From NCBI RefSeq assembly GCF_002002905.1, contig NZ_CP019509.1:1240001-1304000 (forward strand): a stretch of DNA of 64,000 bases, read 5' to 3'. Below are positions 54,774 through 63,747 of this stretch, piece after piece. A model generated the notes under the pieces. It was not told the DNA's origin, made no database searches, and saw only the letters and a program-made list of their open reading frames with translations. The DNA is from Aquaspirillum sp. LM1. Its GTDB lineage: Bacteria; Pseudomonadota; Gammaproteobacteria; Burkholderiales; Aquaspirillaceae. The position numbers and the translations under genes were made by a program. Position 1 is the first letter of the stretch. Each line of letters opens with the position of its first letter.

Positions 54774-57470
54774 ATGATGACCGTCAAATCCACCTGTTGC
54801 TACTGCGGCACCGGCTGCGGTATTGAAATCGACGTCTGCGATGGCCAGGTGTGTGGCGTGCGCGGCGACCCCGACCATCCGGCCAATTTTGGCCGGCTAT
54901 GCACCAAGGGCCTCACCTTGCCACACACCCTGCACACCGCCTCGCGCCTGGCCGAGCCACGCCTGCGCCCAGGCCGCACCGGCCTGGGCGAGGCGGTCAG
55001 CTGGGATATTGCGCTGGACGCCGTCAGCGACCGGCTGGCGGCCATCATCGCCGAGCACGGCCCGGAATCGGTGGCGTTTTACCTATCCGGCCAGATGCTC
55101 ACCGAAGACTATTACGTCTACAACAAGCTGGCGCGTGGCCTGATTGGCACCCCGCATGTGGACACCAACTCGCGGCTGTGCATGTCCAGCGCTGTCACCG
55201 GCTACAAGCTGGCGCTGGGTGCCGACGCGCCGCCGTGCAGCTACGAAGATTTTGACCACGCCGACTGCGTGCTGATTGCCGGCTCGAATATGGCCTACGC
55301 CCACCCGGTGCTGTTTCGCCGGCTGGAAGCCGCGCGCACCGCCAACCCGAATATGAAGCTGATTGTGGTCGATCCGCGCCGCACCGACACCGCCGCCAGC
55401 GCTGACCTGCATCTGGCCATCCAGCCGGGCACCGATGTGGCGCTGTTCAACGGCATGCTGCATGCGCTGATCTGGGACGACCGGCTGGATCGGGGCTTTA
55501 TCAGCGAACACACCGAAGGCTTTGCCGAGCTGCGCCACGCCGTGCGCGAATACACCCCGAAAATGGCCGCCGATATTTGCGGCATCAGCGAAGACGCCCT
55601 GCTCACCGCCGCCCGCTGGTTTGGTGAAGCGGGCGCGGCACTGTCGCTGTGGTGCATGGGCCTGAATCAATCGGCGCATGGCACTGACAAAAACCTGGCG
55701 CTGATTAACCTGCACCTGGCCACCGGCCAGATTGGCCGCCCCGGTGCCGGGCCGTTTTCGCTGACCGGCCAGCCCAATGCCATGGGCGGGCGCGAAGTGG
55801 GCGGCCTGGCCACCGCGCTAAGCGGCCACCGCGACCCGGCCAACCCACAACACCGCGCCGAAGTGGCTGCCCTCTGGGGCGTGGACGCGCTGCCGGCTAC
55901 GCCAGGCAAAACCGCCATTCCGATGTTTGACGCCATCGCCGCCGGCCAGATCAAGGCGCTGTGGATTGTCTGCACCAACCCGGCGCACTCGATGCCGGAT
56001 GCCAACCAGGTGCGCGAAGCGCTGGCCGCCTGTGAATTTGTCATTGTGCAGGACGCCTACGCCGACACCGACAGCATCGACTACGCCGATGTGCTGCTGC
56101 CGGCAGCCGGCTGGGCAGAAAAAGATGGCACGGTAACCAACTCCGAGCGGCGCATCTCGCGCGTGCGCCGCGCCGTGGCCGCGCCGGGCAGCGCCCGCGC
56201 CGACTGGGACATCGGCATCGACGCCGCCCGTCGCCTGGCTGCCCGGCTGGGTCGGGGCGGGCATTTGTTTCCCTATGCCGGCCCGGATGAAGTATTTGCC
56301 GAGCATTGCCTGACTACCGTTGGGCGTGATCTGGATATTGGCGGCTTGTCGTATGCCGTGCTGGAAGCCGAAGGCCCGCAGCAATGGCCGCGCCCGGCGG
56401 GGGCCAGCCAGGGCGCTGCGCGGCTGTATACCGACCACCGTTTTGCCACCGACACAGGCCGCGCCCGCTTTCACCTGACCCCCTACCATGGCGTGGCCGA
56501 AGCGGTGACGGCGCGCTATCCCTTCCATCTGCTGACCGGACGCCTGCGTGACCAGTGGCACGGCATGAGCCGCAGCGGGCGGGTGCCGGCGCTGTTTGCC
56601 CACACTGCCGAAGCGGTGCTGAGCATGCACGCCGGTGACATGGCCCGTCGTGGCCTGAGCGAAGGCGAACTGGTGCGCATGAGCAACCAGCACGGCGACT
56701 GGGTGCTGCCGGTGCAGGCCGACAGCGGCATGCTGTCTGGCCAGTTGTTTGTGCCGATGCACTGGTCATCAGGATTTGTGGCCAGCGCCGGCAGCAATGC
56801 GCTGACCGCCGGCAAGATGGACAAGCGCTCGTTTCAGCCTGAGCTCAAGCACGCGGCGGTGCGGCTGGACAAGATCGAGCTGGCCTGGCAGTGCGCAGCG
56901 GTGTCGGCGTGTGGCGACCCGGTCAGCCTGCTCACCGCCCTGCGCCCCCTGCTGGCCGAATGCCGCTTTGCCAGCGCCACCCTGCTGGATGGCGATACAC
57001 CGGCAGTGCGTGTGCGCTTTGCCCACCCCACCCTGCCTTCGGCGCATTTTCTTGCTCAGCTGGATCGTGCGCTGGGGCTGGAGGGTGAAGCTGGCGTGCA
57101 ACAGCTGTTCAGCGACCCGCGTCGGGGCATCCACAAACTGGCGGTCTGGCAGGGCAGCCGCTTGCGCGGCGTGCGTCTGGCTGGCGAGTGTTGTGCGCTG
57201 GGCTGGCTGGGCGAGCGCATTGTCAGCGGTGGCGACATGGGCGAGCTGCGCGCGCTGGTGTTTGCCCCGCAGGCCAGCCCCGCCGGGCTGACCCGCCGGG
57301 CGCGCATGGTGTGCCATTGCGCCAAGGTGGATGAAACCGCGATTTATCAGGCGCTGGCCAAGGGCGCCAGCGCTGACAGCCTGCGCGAGACGCTGGGCTG
57401 TGGCAGTGGTTGTGGTTCGTGCATGCCGGAGGTGCGGCGGATGGCGGCGGCGGTGAGCAAGGCGGCGTGA
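54774..57470 (+). CDS. nasA: Assimilatory nitrate reductase catalytic subunit
   Basis: This 898-aa molybdoenzyme reduces nitrate to nitrite in the cytoplasm. The N-terminal [4Fe-4S] site is CCYCGTGCG (Cys8, Cys11, Cys15) plus GRLCTKG. The molybdopterin oxidoreductase domain spans about 55-560 (SRLCMSSAVTGY, GTDVALFNGMLHAL, GADILLPAAGW-like VLLPAAGWAEKDG). A molydop-binding domain follows (about 580-700), and a C-terminal BFD-like [2Fe-2S] domain (about 845-895; VCHCAKVDETAIYQAL, CGSGCGSCMPEVRR), as in NasA of Klebsiella. ATG at 54774 with AAGGA upstream. Confidence 0.95.
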   Translation: MMTVKSTCCYCGTGCGIEIDVCDGQVCGVRGDPDHPANFGRLCTKGLTLPHTLHTASRLAEPRLRPGRTGLGEAVSWDIALDAVSDRLAAIIAEHGPESVAFYLSGQMLTEDYYVYNKLARGLIGTPHVDTNSRLCMSSAVTGYKLALGADAPPCSYEDFDHADCVLIAGSNMAYAHPVLFRRLEAARTANPNMKLIVVDPRRTDTAASADLHLAIQPGTDVALFNGMLHALIWDDRLDRGFISEHTEGFAELRHAVREYTPKMAADICGISEDALLTAARWFGEAGAALSLWCMGLNQSAHGTDKNLALINLHLATGQIGRPGAGPFSLTGQPNAMGGREVGGLATALSGHRDPANPQHRAEVAALWGVDALPATPGKTAIPMFDAIAAGQIKALWIVCTNPAHSMPDANQVREALAACEFVIVQDAYADTDSIDYADVLLPAAGWAEKDGTVTNSERRISRVRRAVAAPGSARADWDIGIDAARRLAARLGRGGHLFPYAGPDEVFAEHCLTTVGRDLDIGGLSYAVLEAEGPQQWPRPAGASQGAARLYTDHRFATDTGRARFHLTPYHGVAEAVTARYPFHLLTGRLRDQWHGMSRSGRVPALFAHTAEAVLSMHAGDMARRGLSEGELVRMSNQHGDWVLPVQADSGMLSGQLFVPMHWSSGFVASAGSNALTAGKMDKRSFQPELKHAAVRLDKIELAWQCAAVSACGDPVSLLTALRPLLAECRFASATLLDGDTPAVRVRFAHPTLPSAHFLAQLDRALGLEGEAGVQQLFSDPRRGIHKLAVWQGSRLRGVRLAGECCALGWLGERIVSGGDMGELRALVFAPQASPAGLTRRARMVCHCAKVDETAIYQALAKGASADSLRETLGCGSGCGSCMPEVRRMAAAVSKAA

Positions 57471-57719
57471 GGTCGTGAGATTAGCGGTGCCGCGCGATGC
57501 GCAGTCTTCTGGTGCAGCTCAATCGTGCTCAGACCGTGGCACCTAACCGCTTTACCCCCCGTGTGCAGCGCCGAGCATCGCAGACCCTCAGGGGGCAGTC
57601 CGGCACGGTTGTTTGAGCGTCGGCGCAGCCGACGCGAGTTTCCGGGCCGGCCCTGAGGGTCGAGAAGCACAGGGCACCCAGCCGCAGGCTGGGCGCGGAA
57701 GTCGGGTCGCCTTTCTTTG

Positions 57720-57751
57720 CCTTCTTTCTTTGGCGAAGCAAAGAAAGAAGG
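57720..57751. repeat. Dispersed-type hairpin CCTTCTTTCTTTG in the nasA-cobA gap
   Basis: CCTTCTTTCTTTG (57720-57732) pairs perfectly with CAAAGAAAGAAGG (57739-57751) around GCGAAG. It is preceded by further CTTTCTTTGC sequence. Similar pyrimidine-rich palindromes are dispersed in many beta- and gammaproteobacterial genomes. The 383-bp gap (57471-57853) also has a CCCAGCC/GGCTGGG stem and no gene, so cobA may have its own promoter. Confidence 0.7.
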
Positions 57752-57853
57752 GCGGATGCGAGACGCACTCTCGCCTTAATTCAGCTGCCGCGCATGCGCG
57801 GCATCCAACATAAAACACCGTCCACGTAGCGGTTACCCCCGCCAAGGAGAACC

Positions 57854-58618
57854 ATGATGACATCCCCCGGAAAAGTCTGGCTGATCGGTGCCGGTCCTGG
57901 CGACCTGGAGCTGCTCACCCTCAAGGCCGTGCGCGCACTGGGCGAAGCCCGCATCTGGCTGGTTGACGACCTGGTCAACCCCGACATCGCCCAGTTTGCC
58001 CTGCCCGGCACCCGCATCATCGGCGTGGGCAAGCGCGGCGGCTGCCGCTCCACCCCGCAAAGCTTCATCAACCGGCTGATGGCGCGCTACGCCCGCCAGG
58101 GCCAGATTGTTGCCCGGATCAAGGGGGGCGACGCCATGCTGTTTGGCCGGGGCGGCGAAGAAGTGGCCTATCTGCAGGCACGCGGCATCGCCGTGGACGT
58201 GGTCAACGGCCTGACCGCCGGCCTGGTGGGTGCGACCCACGCCGGCATTCCGCTCACCCACCGTGACTGCACCCGGGGGGTTACATTTGTCACCGCCCAC
58301 GCTCAGGACCATTCCGAACCGGACTGGGCGGCACTGGCGGCCACCGGCACCACGCTGGTGATTTACATGGGCATGCGCCGCACCGAATCCATCCGCGCCG
58401 GCTTGCTGGCCGCCGGACTGCCGGCCAGCAAGCCGGTGGCCGTGATCGAACGCGCAGCGTCGCCGCAAGAACGGGTGCTGCTCAGCTCGCTGGGGCAATT
58501 TGCCAGCGACGCCCAGCGCGGCGGCTACGCCAGCCCGGCAGTGATTGTGGTGGGTGACGTGGTTGGCCTGGCCCGGCAGCAGGCCGAGGCCGGGCCCTTG
58601 CTGGCGCGTTGCGCTTGA
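57854..58618 (+). CDS. cobA: Uroporphyrinogen-III C-methyltransferase
   Basis: This 254-aa SUMT makes precorrin-2, the precursor of sirohaem needed by NirB. It has VWLIGAGPGDLELLTLKA (12-25 region), RIKGGDAMLFGRGGEE and the AdoMet-binding IYMGMRR and AVIERAASPQERVLL segments. It is a stand-alone SUMT without the CysG dehydrogenase/ferrochelatase half. AAGGAGA lies before the ATG. Position after nasA links it to nitrite reduction. Confidence 0.93.
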   Translation: MMTSPGKVWLIGAGPGDLELLTLKAVRALGEARIWLVDDLVNPDIAQFALPGTRIIGVGKRGGCRSTPQSFINRLMARYARQGQIVARIKGGDAMLFGRGGEEVAYLQARGIAVDVVNGLTAGLVGATHAGIPLTHRDCTRGVTFVTAHAQDHSEPDWAALAATGTTLVIYMGMRRTESIRAGLLAAGLPASKPVAVIERAASPQERVLLSSLGQFASDAQRGGYASPAVIVVGDVVGLARQQAEAGPLLARCA

Positions 58619-58622
58619 TGTT

Positions 58623-58654
58623 GCGCACCATGTTATGCCAATAACATGGTGCGC
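58623..58654 (+). terminator. Hairpin downstream of cobA
   Basis: Perfect 14-bp stem GCGCACCATGTTAT/ATAACATGGTGCGC with loop GCCA, four bases after the cobA stop. There is no T-run, but its position fits a 3'-end structure. Confidence 0.65.
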
Positions 58655-58825
58655 TGCCATATGACCGGCTATTTTGTCTTGAATGCCACAATTGAGTGCA
58701 GTATTTGCACCAATTTATCGCTTGCGCCCAATTGGCTTGCCTTGTGCCAAGCGGATTTGCCGGGTTTTTTCCAGAAAAGCCGCCTGTCGATAATCTGACA
58801 ATGCTGCGCCGCATTATCTGACCCG

Positions 58826-58919
58826 GCCAGATGTATCTGGCTTTTTGCAAGTGCAATCACCTGTAATGGCATGTTTCTTAATTGTTTGTTTGAATATCGC
58901 ACTGGTGCGATATTTTTTT
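58826..58919 (+). terminator. Two orphan terminator-like hairpins in a gene-free AT-rich stretch
   Basis: GCCAGA-TGTA-TCTGGC followed by TTTTT (58826-58846) and AATATCGCA-CTGG-TGCGATATT followed by five more T (58893-58919) both look like intrinsic terminators, yet no gene precedes them. Together with a GATAAT box near 58791 they could mark a small RNA gene. The second palindrome could instead be an operator, since TTGTTT and GATATT flank it with promoter spacing. The gap 58655-59265 otherwise shows no gene. Confidence 0.4.
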
Positions 58920-59207
58920 CACGACTATAATCTTCCTCCTTGCCATATTGAATCTAACCGCGCTGGCTTGCTTGAAAATCAGGATAAAGTAGGCCGGACC
59001 GCCTGATTTTATGCACCAGAATGGAACATATTGCTGATAGTGCAAGCATGGCAGAACCTGGCCGCCTGAATGCGTCGCGCCAATTCCATAAAAAAATGTC
59101 TCAATACCGGTTTCAGCCTGGACAACAGCTTCGTATGCTCGACTGTTTTTGTCCGCTGGCCAAACCGTCAACCTGTGGGTGACCGGCCTGCCGGGACAGG
59201 ATGAGAC

Positions 59208-59237
59208 AGAGCTGCCGCACCTGGGTGCGGCAGCTCT
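59208..59237 (+). promoter_or_regulatory. Leader hairpin of the third chemoreceptor gene
   Basis: AGAGCTGCCGCAC pairs with GTGCGGCAGCTCT around a four-base loop, 16 bases before the AGGAG site. There is no T-run; it may affect mRNA stability or translation. A TATAAT box lies upstream at 58926-58931. Confidence 0.5.
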
Positions 59238-59265
59238 CAAAACGAAAACAACAGGAGTGTTAACC

Positions 59266-60927
59266 ATGGCAACCCCTCAGCGCAGCGGATTGGGGCGATT
59301 CAGCCTGAAAACCTTGTTTGTGATCATGAGCAGCATGGTCATGCTGGGCTACCTGGCCTTTGGCCTGTGGACCTGGAAAGTGATGGCGCAAGTGCAGGTC
59401 AATGGCCCGGAATATCACCGGGTGGTGCTGGGCAAGGATCTGATCGCCGATATTTTGCCCCCGCCAAAGTACATCATCGAAACCTATCTGGTTACCCTGC
59501 AACTGGATCGTGCCCAGCCGGCAGAACGCGCCGCGCTGATTGAGCGCACCAAGGTGCTGAAAAAGGAATACGACGATCGCCAGGCGTTCTGGACCACCAC
59601 CGAGTTTGAGCCAGACCTCAAGAACGCCATGATCAAAACCACGCACGAACCGGCGATGCGCTACTACAGCATCCTGTTCGAGCGCTATCTCCCTGCGCTG
59701 CAAGCCGGTGACGACGTCGCCCGCACTGCCGCGCTGGCCGACATGCACACCGCCTACCAGCAGCACCGCAGTGCGGTGGACAGTCTGGTGGCCGATACCA
59801 ATAAGTTTAACGCCCGAGTGGAAGTGGAAGCCGCACAAAGCATCGTCGAAGGGCGGATTGGCATGCTGACCATCTGGCTGCTGGCCCTGCTGAGCGTGAT
59901 TGGTTTTTCCGTGCTGCTGGCGCGCTACCTGTTGCGCGTGCTCGGTGGCGATCCGCAGGTGGCCATGCAGGTGGTGCAGGCGATTGCCCACAACGACCTG
60001 CACCAGCCGGTCACCGTGCAGGCCGGCGACCGCCATTCACTGCTGGCGGCCATCGGTTCGATGCAGTCGCACCTCAAAACCGTCATCAGCGAGGTGAGCA
60101 CCGCCGCCCAGGAGCTGTCGGCGTCGTCGCAGCACCTGAACGCCACTTCGCAACAGGTGTCGCTCAGCTCGACCGAACAAAGCGAAGCGGTGATGTCGGT
60201 GGCCGCCGCGATGGAAGAAGTGGCCATTGGCATTGCCCATATTTCTGACAATGCCGAAGGCGCGCACCGCCTGGCCAGCGAGTCGCATGACCGTTCGGTC
60301 ACCGGCATTCAGCTGGCAGAGAGTGCATCGCGGCAAATGGCCGAGCTGCAGGGCACCGTGCAGGCGTCGTCAGAAAAGATCTCTGCGCTGCAAACCAACT
60401 CCGAACTGATTCGCAACGCCGCCGAAACCATCCGCAGCATTGCCGACCAGACCAATCTGCTGGCACTGAACGCGGCCATTGAAGCCGCCCGCGCCGGTGA
60501 GGCGGGACGCGGCTTTGCCGTGGTGGCCGATGAAGTGCGCAAGCTGGCGGAAAACACCGCCCGCGCCACCGGCGAAATCGACCAGGTGATTCAGGCCATC
60601 CATCTGGACATGGGCCACGCCGTGGTGACCATGGACGATGGCGTCAACCGGGTGACCGACGGCGTCAGTGTCACCCGCGAGCTGGGCAGCTCGATGCACG
60701 AACTGGCCAGCGGGGCCGACGGCGTGGTCAGCACGGTATCTGAAATCACCATGTCGCTGCGCCAGCAGACCGCCGCCCACGAGCAGGTGGCGGCCAATGT
60801 GGAAACCATTGCCCGGATGAGCGAAGCCAATAGCGGCGAGGTGAAGCGGATTGCCAGTGCGGCAGAAACCCTGGCGCAACTGGCCCAGCGCTTGCAGAGC
60901 GCAGTGAGTGTGTTCCGGCTGAGTTGA
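59266..60927 (+). CDS. Methyl-accepting chemotaxis protein with a small periplasmic sensor
   Basis: This 553-aa receptor starts at 59266 ([20 protein letters not shown]) with AGGAG upstream. Membrane segments lie at about 17-37 and 205-225. The periplasmic region (about 40-200) is mostly helical ([33 protein letters not shown]), like helical-bundle sensors rather than Cache. A short HAMP-like linker and a signalling domain with [20 protein letters not shown] follow. Ligand unknown. It is the third chemoreceptor in the window and differs in sensor type from the other two. Confidence 0.92.
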   Translation: MATPQRSGLGRFSLKTLFVIMSSMVMLGYLAFGLWTWKVMAQVQVNGPEYHRVVLGKDLIADILPPPKYIIETYLVTLQLDRAQPAERAALIERTKVLKKEYDDRQAFWTTTEFEPDLKNAMIKTTHEPAMRYYSILFERYLPALQAGDDVARTAALADMHTAYQQHRSAVDSLVADTNKFNARVEVEAAQSIVEGRIGMLTIWLLALLSVIGFSVLLARYLLRVLGGDPQVAMQVVQAIAHNDLHQPVTVQAGDRHSLLAAIGSMQSHLKTVISEVSTAAQELSASSQHLNATSQQVSLSSTEQSEAVMSVAAAMEEVAIGIAHISDNAEGAHRLASESHDRSVTGIQLAESASRQMAELQGTVQASSEKISALQTNSELIRNAAETIRSIADQTNLLALNAAIEAARAGEAGRGFAVVADEVRKLAENTARATGEIDQVIQAIHLDMGHAVVTMDDGVNRVTDGVSVTRELGSSMHELASGADGVVSTVSEITMSLRQQTAAHEQVAANVETIARMSEANSGEVKRIASAAETLAQLAQRLQSAVSVFRLS

Positions 60928-60951
60928 ATCAGGCGCGCGGACAAGTTGCTG

Positions 60952-61236
60952 TTATTTGCCCTCCAGCTGGCGTGGACGCAGTTCGTACAGCAGCATCAGG
61001 CAGGCGCTGCATGCGGCCAGCGCGCCCACGGCCAGCAGCAGCAGGCCGCCAGCGGCCATCTGCCCGTCCATGCCCGGTTCTGATTGCTGGAAGAAGTCCA
61101 GCGCAATGCGCACCACCCACAGCGTGGCGGCCAGGGTGGCGGCCATCAGGCTGCCCAGCCAGCACAAATCGGCCAGGGTGATCCGCAAATGATGCGCCAT
61201 CGAGACAGGCGCGTTCAGGCTCAGTCTGGTTTTCAT
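60952..61236 (-). CDS. Small two-segment membrane protein, hypothetical
   Basis: The 94-aa frame from ATG 61236 (GGAG upstream) has two hydrophobic segments, about 19-42 (LADLCWLGSLMAATLAATLWVV in part) and 56-80 (AAGGLLLLAVGALAACSACL), with a short acidic loop between. No family was recognised. It converges with the third chemoreceptor gene. The open frame extends further upstream but lacks family-like or membrane features there. Confidence 0.6.
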   Translation of the reverse strand: MKTRLSLNAPVSMAHHLRITLADLCWLGSLMAATLAATLWVVRIALDFFQQSEPGMDGQMAAGGLLLLAVGALAACSACLMLLYELRPRQLEGK

Positions 61237-61603
61237 GATGCGCACTCCAAAATGTTGTTGTGCAACATAATGAGCACAAGCCATGCCAGTTTGATGATAA
61301 GCAGATGACAGTCTGCCTCGTTGGGTGGCGGCAAAAATCCTTGTTAATACAGGCAGATTGGCCAGGGTTGATACCTGGCGCAGCCGTGCCTGCCGAGGTG
61401 ACGTGGGCTGCCCGCTGGGTGCGTGCCCCAATCGGCAGCGCGTTGATATTGCGTTGCACCAAAAGCTGGCGTGACTAGTCGTCAATCACCTTCAAGCACA
61501 AGGGTTCATACGAGCCAATTTATGCCGGGTATCTCGGTTTAATTTCTGTTAAAACAAAACCTTACTTTGCCACAGCGAACCACCCACCGTCTCCCGCCGC
61601 ATC

Positions 61604-61659
61604 ATTCCCGCGCAGGCGGGAATCCAATGGCAAACACGATTTTTCTGAATAAATCAGCG
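61604..61659 (-). repeat. dRS3-like dispersed repeat, copy A
   Basis: ATTCCC-GCGCAGGC-GGGAAT (61604-61623) fits the neisserial dRS3 form ATTCCC-N8-GGGAAT exactly. It is followed by CAAACACGATTTTTCTGAAT and AAATCAGCG, which recur in inverted orientation at 63641-63722. The region 61237-61600 shows no gene. Confidence 0.75.
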
Positions 61660-61683
61660 TATTCCTAGACCACGCCCCAATAC

Positions 61684-61711
61684 AAAAAAACCGGCTATTG
61701 CCGGTTTTTTT
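61684..61711. terminator. Bidirectional terminator downstream of the crotonase gene
   Basis: AAAAAAACCGGC (61684-61695) pairs with GCCGGTTTTTTT (61700-61711), loop TATT, 35 bases after the crotonase stop. Confidence 0.92.
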
Positions 61712-61745
61712 GCGGAGCCAAAACAGACTATCTCGCCCTGGCGAA

Positions 61746-62531
61746 TCACTCCTGCCAGTTAGGCTTACGTTTTTCCAGCAGGGCAGCCACGCCTTCACGG
61801 CCTTCCGGGCTGCTGCGCACACCTGCCACCTGCTCGGCGGTAAACTCGACCAGCGCCGGGTTGATCACCTTGCCCCACACATCGCGCAGCAGTGCCTTGC
61901 TGCCGGCAATCGCGTTAGGGCCATTGCGCACCAGCATTTCGGTCAGGTAGTTCACCTGAGCCTGCAGTGCTTCATGCTCGACCACAATATGCACCAAGCC
62001 CAGCCGCTTGGCCTTTTCGGCGTTGAAGCGTTCGGCAGTGATGAAATAGCGGCGGGCAGCGCGTTCACCCATGGCGCGCACCACATACGGGGCGGTGGAG
62101 GCCGGAATCAGCCCCAGCCGCACTTCGGAAAAACCAAACAGCGCTTCAGCAGTGGCCACTGCCACGTCGCAGCAGGCCACCAGGCCTGCACCCACGCCAA
62201 ATGCCGAACCTTGCACACTGGCAATGGTGGGCAGGCGCAGGGTGTCCAGCTTGTACAGCAGGCGTGCCAGGCTTTGCGCATCGTGCAGATGCTCGGCCTC
62301 GGTGTAGTCGGTCATCCGGCGCATCCAGTCCAGATCCACCCCGGACGAGAAGCTCATGCCGTTGCCGGTCAGGATCAGCACTCTGGCCGCCGGATTGGCC
62401 TGGATGGTGTCGAGCAAGGCGCTGAGCTGGTCGATCAGGCTATTGTCGATGGCGTTGTGCAGTTCGGGGCGGTTCAGCGTTACGGTAGCCACCCCGTTGG
62501 GGGCCAGCGAATACAGGATGGAATCAGTCAT
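61746..62531 (-). CDS. Crotonase-family enoyl-CoA hydratase, methylglutaconyl-CoA hydratase-like
   Basis: This 261-aa crotonase has the oxyanion segments NGMSFSSGVDLDWMRRM (about 62-78) and VQGSAFGVGAGLVACCDVAVA (about 106-126), the FGFSEVRLGLIPA loop, and the C-terminal GREGVAALLEKRKPNW. The DLDWM signature is typical of LiuC/AtuE-type hydratases of leucine or isoprenoid degradation, but no other liu gene is adjacent. Start uncertain between ATG 62531 and an upstream GTG at 62546. Confidence 0.85.
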   Translation of the reverse strand: MTDSILYSLAPNGVATVTLNRPELHNAIDNSLIDQLSALLDTIQANPAARVLILTGNGMSFSSGVDLDWMRRMTDYTEAEHLHDAQSLARLLYKLDTLRLPTIASVQGSAFGVGAGLVACCDVAVATAEALFGFSEVRLGLIPASTAPYVVRAMGERAARRYFITAERFNAEKAKRLGLVHIVVEHEALQAQVNYLTEMLVRNGPNAIAGSKALLRDVWGKVINPALVEFTAEQVAGVRSSPEGREGVAALLEKRKPNWQE

Positions 62532-62657
62532 CGGAATCAGGCTCACGGCGTGCGGGGATAAAGTAGTGCTGATTGTAGCGGCAAGCCACCGGTTGTGGTT
62601 GACGCTTTCATGACAAAGCCGGGCGGGCTTTCCCCCTTGCCCGGCAAGCTGCCGAAT

Positions 62658-63449
62658 TTAGCCAGCCAGAAACTGGCTGGTCAGCGCCACAAACTGGGGC
62701 AGTGCTTCCAGATGGCTGGCGTGGCCAGCACCAGGCAGCACTTCCAGACGGGCATCAGCCAGACCGGCCAGCAGCGCATCGGCCTGGTAGCGCGGGGTCA
62801 GGCGGTCTTCGCTGCCCACCAGCACCAGGCTGGGAATGCGGATGTCGCCCAGCCAGGGGCGGGCGTCGTGCGCCAGAACCCCGGCGCTCAGCCGGGCAAT
62901 CGGTGCCCAGGGAAACTGCCCGGCCAGTGCGCGCATGGCGTCCAGCATGGGCTGCTGGGTGGCCAGAAACTGGCTGCCAAAAATCCACGGCAGGCTGTCG
63001 GTAAAGCGCAGGTCAGCGCCGCCGGCCTGTTCTGCTGCTGCCCAGCTGGCGGCAATGGCGGCATTGGCCGCGTCGGAATACGCCAGCGTGCTGGCCAGCA
63101 CCAGCCGCTCGACGCTGGCCGGGTGGCGGTGGGCCAGATGCTGCGCCACCATGCCGCCATACGACAGGCCCAGCAGGCGCACCGGGCCAAGATCCAGCGC
63201 GGCAATCAGGCTGGCCACGTCGTCAGCCTGCTGGTCAAGCGAATAGGCGTCGGTTTCTGGCTTGCTGCTTTGCCCCTGGCCGCGCAGGTCCAGCGTCAGC
63301 ACGCGAAACTGCTGGGCATACAGCGGCACATGCCAGCCCCAGGCGGCAGTGGTCATGGTCAGGCCATTGAGCAGCACCAGGGTATGCGGACCGGTGCCAG
63401 TGAGTTCGTAGTACAGCGATTGGCCATCGGCCAGCGTATGCAGGGACAT
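62658..63449 (-). CDS. Alpha/beta hydrolase
   Basis: This 263-aa alpha/beta hydrolase has the nucleophile elbow LLGLSYGGM with Ser96, the acid in VLVGSEDRLTP (about 215) and the histidine in GAGHASHLE (about 243). The sequence LYYELTGTGPHTLVLLNGL recalls 3-oxoadipate enol-lactonase-like esterases. Substrate unknown. It may be co-transcribed with the crotonase 126 bp downstream. Confidence 0.85.
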   Translation of the reverse strand: MSLHTLADGQSLYYELTGTGPHTLVLLNGLTMTTAAWGWHVPLYAQQFRVLTLDLRGQGQSSKPETDAYSLDQQADDVASLIAALDLGPVRLLGLSYGGMVAQHLAHRHPASVERLVLASTLAYSDAANAAIAASWAAAEQAGGADLRFTDSLPWIFGSQFLATQQPMLDAMRALAGQFPWAPIARLSAGVLAHDARPWLGDIRIPSLVLVGSEDRLTPRYQADALLAGLADARLEVLPGAGHASHLEALPQFVALTSQFLAG

Positions 63450-63575
63450 GGGGAATATTCCGGATGAAAGTGTGCTCAGTATAGCGGGAAGAGACAGCAG
63501 TCTGGCATACGCTTCGGCCAGAAAGAGGGTGATTCATGCAGAAAAATCCGGGCAGCAAAGGCGTGGGCAGCGGGT

Positions 63576-63604
63576 GGCGTTCCCGTCTTGTGTGCGGGAA
63601 CGCC
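63576..63604. repeat. Inverted repeat GGCGTTCCCG
   Basis: GGCGTTCCCG (63576-63585) pairs with CGGGAACGCC (63595-63604) around nine bases. It resembles a diverged dRS3-type palindrome and lies in the gene-free stretch 63450-63747, beside a partial copy (ATGCAGAAAAATC at 63536-63548) of the repeat at 63641. Confidence 0.6.
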
Positions 63605-63640
63605 GGGGCGCTTTTCAGGGAGAGCCAACATTAAGGAGGC

Positions 63641-63722
63641 GCTGATTGATGCAGAAAAATCGTGTTTGCCAAAAATAAAATCTAGCAAAATCAACACACT
63701 GGATTTCCGCCTGCGCGGGAAT
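63641..63722 (+). repeat. dRS3-like dispersed repeat, copy B (inverted relative to copy A)
   Basis: The order CGCTGATT, CAGAAAAATCGTGTTTGCCA, TGGAT and the palindrome ATTTCC-GCCTGCGC-GGGAAT (63703-63722) matches the reverse complement of 61604-61659. It carries 28 extra AT-rich bases (about 63671-63698) between the two parts and one mismatch in the palindrome. Confidence 0.75.
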
Positions 63723-63747
63723 GACGGGGTGAGGGCGCGGTGGGTGC

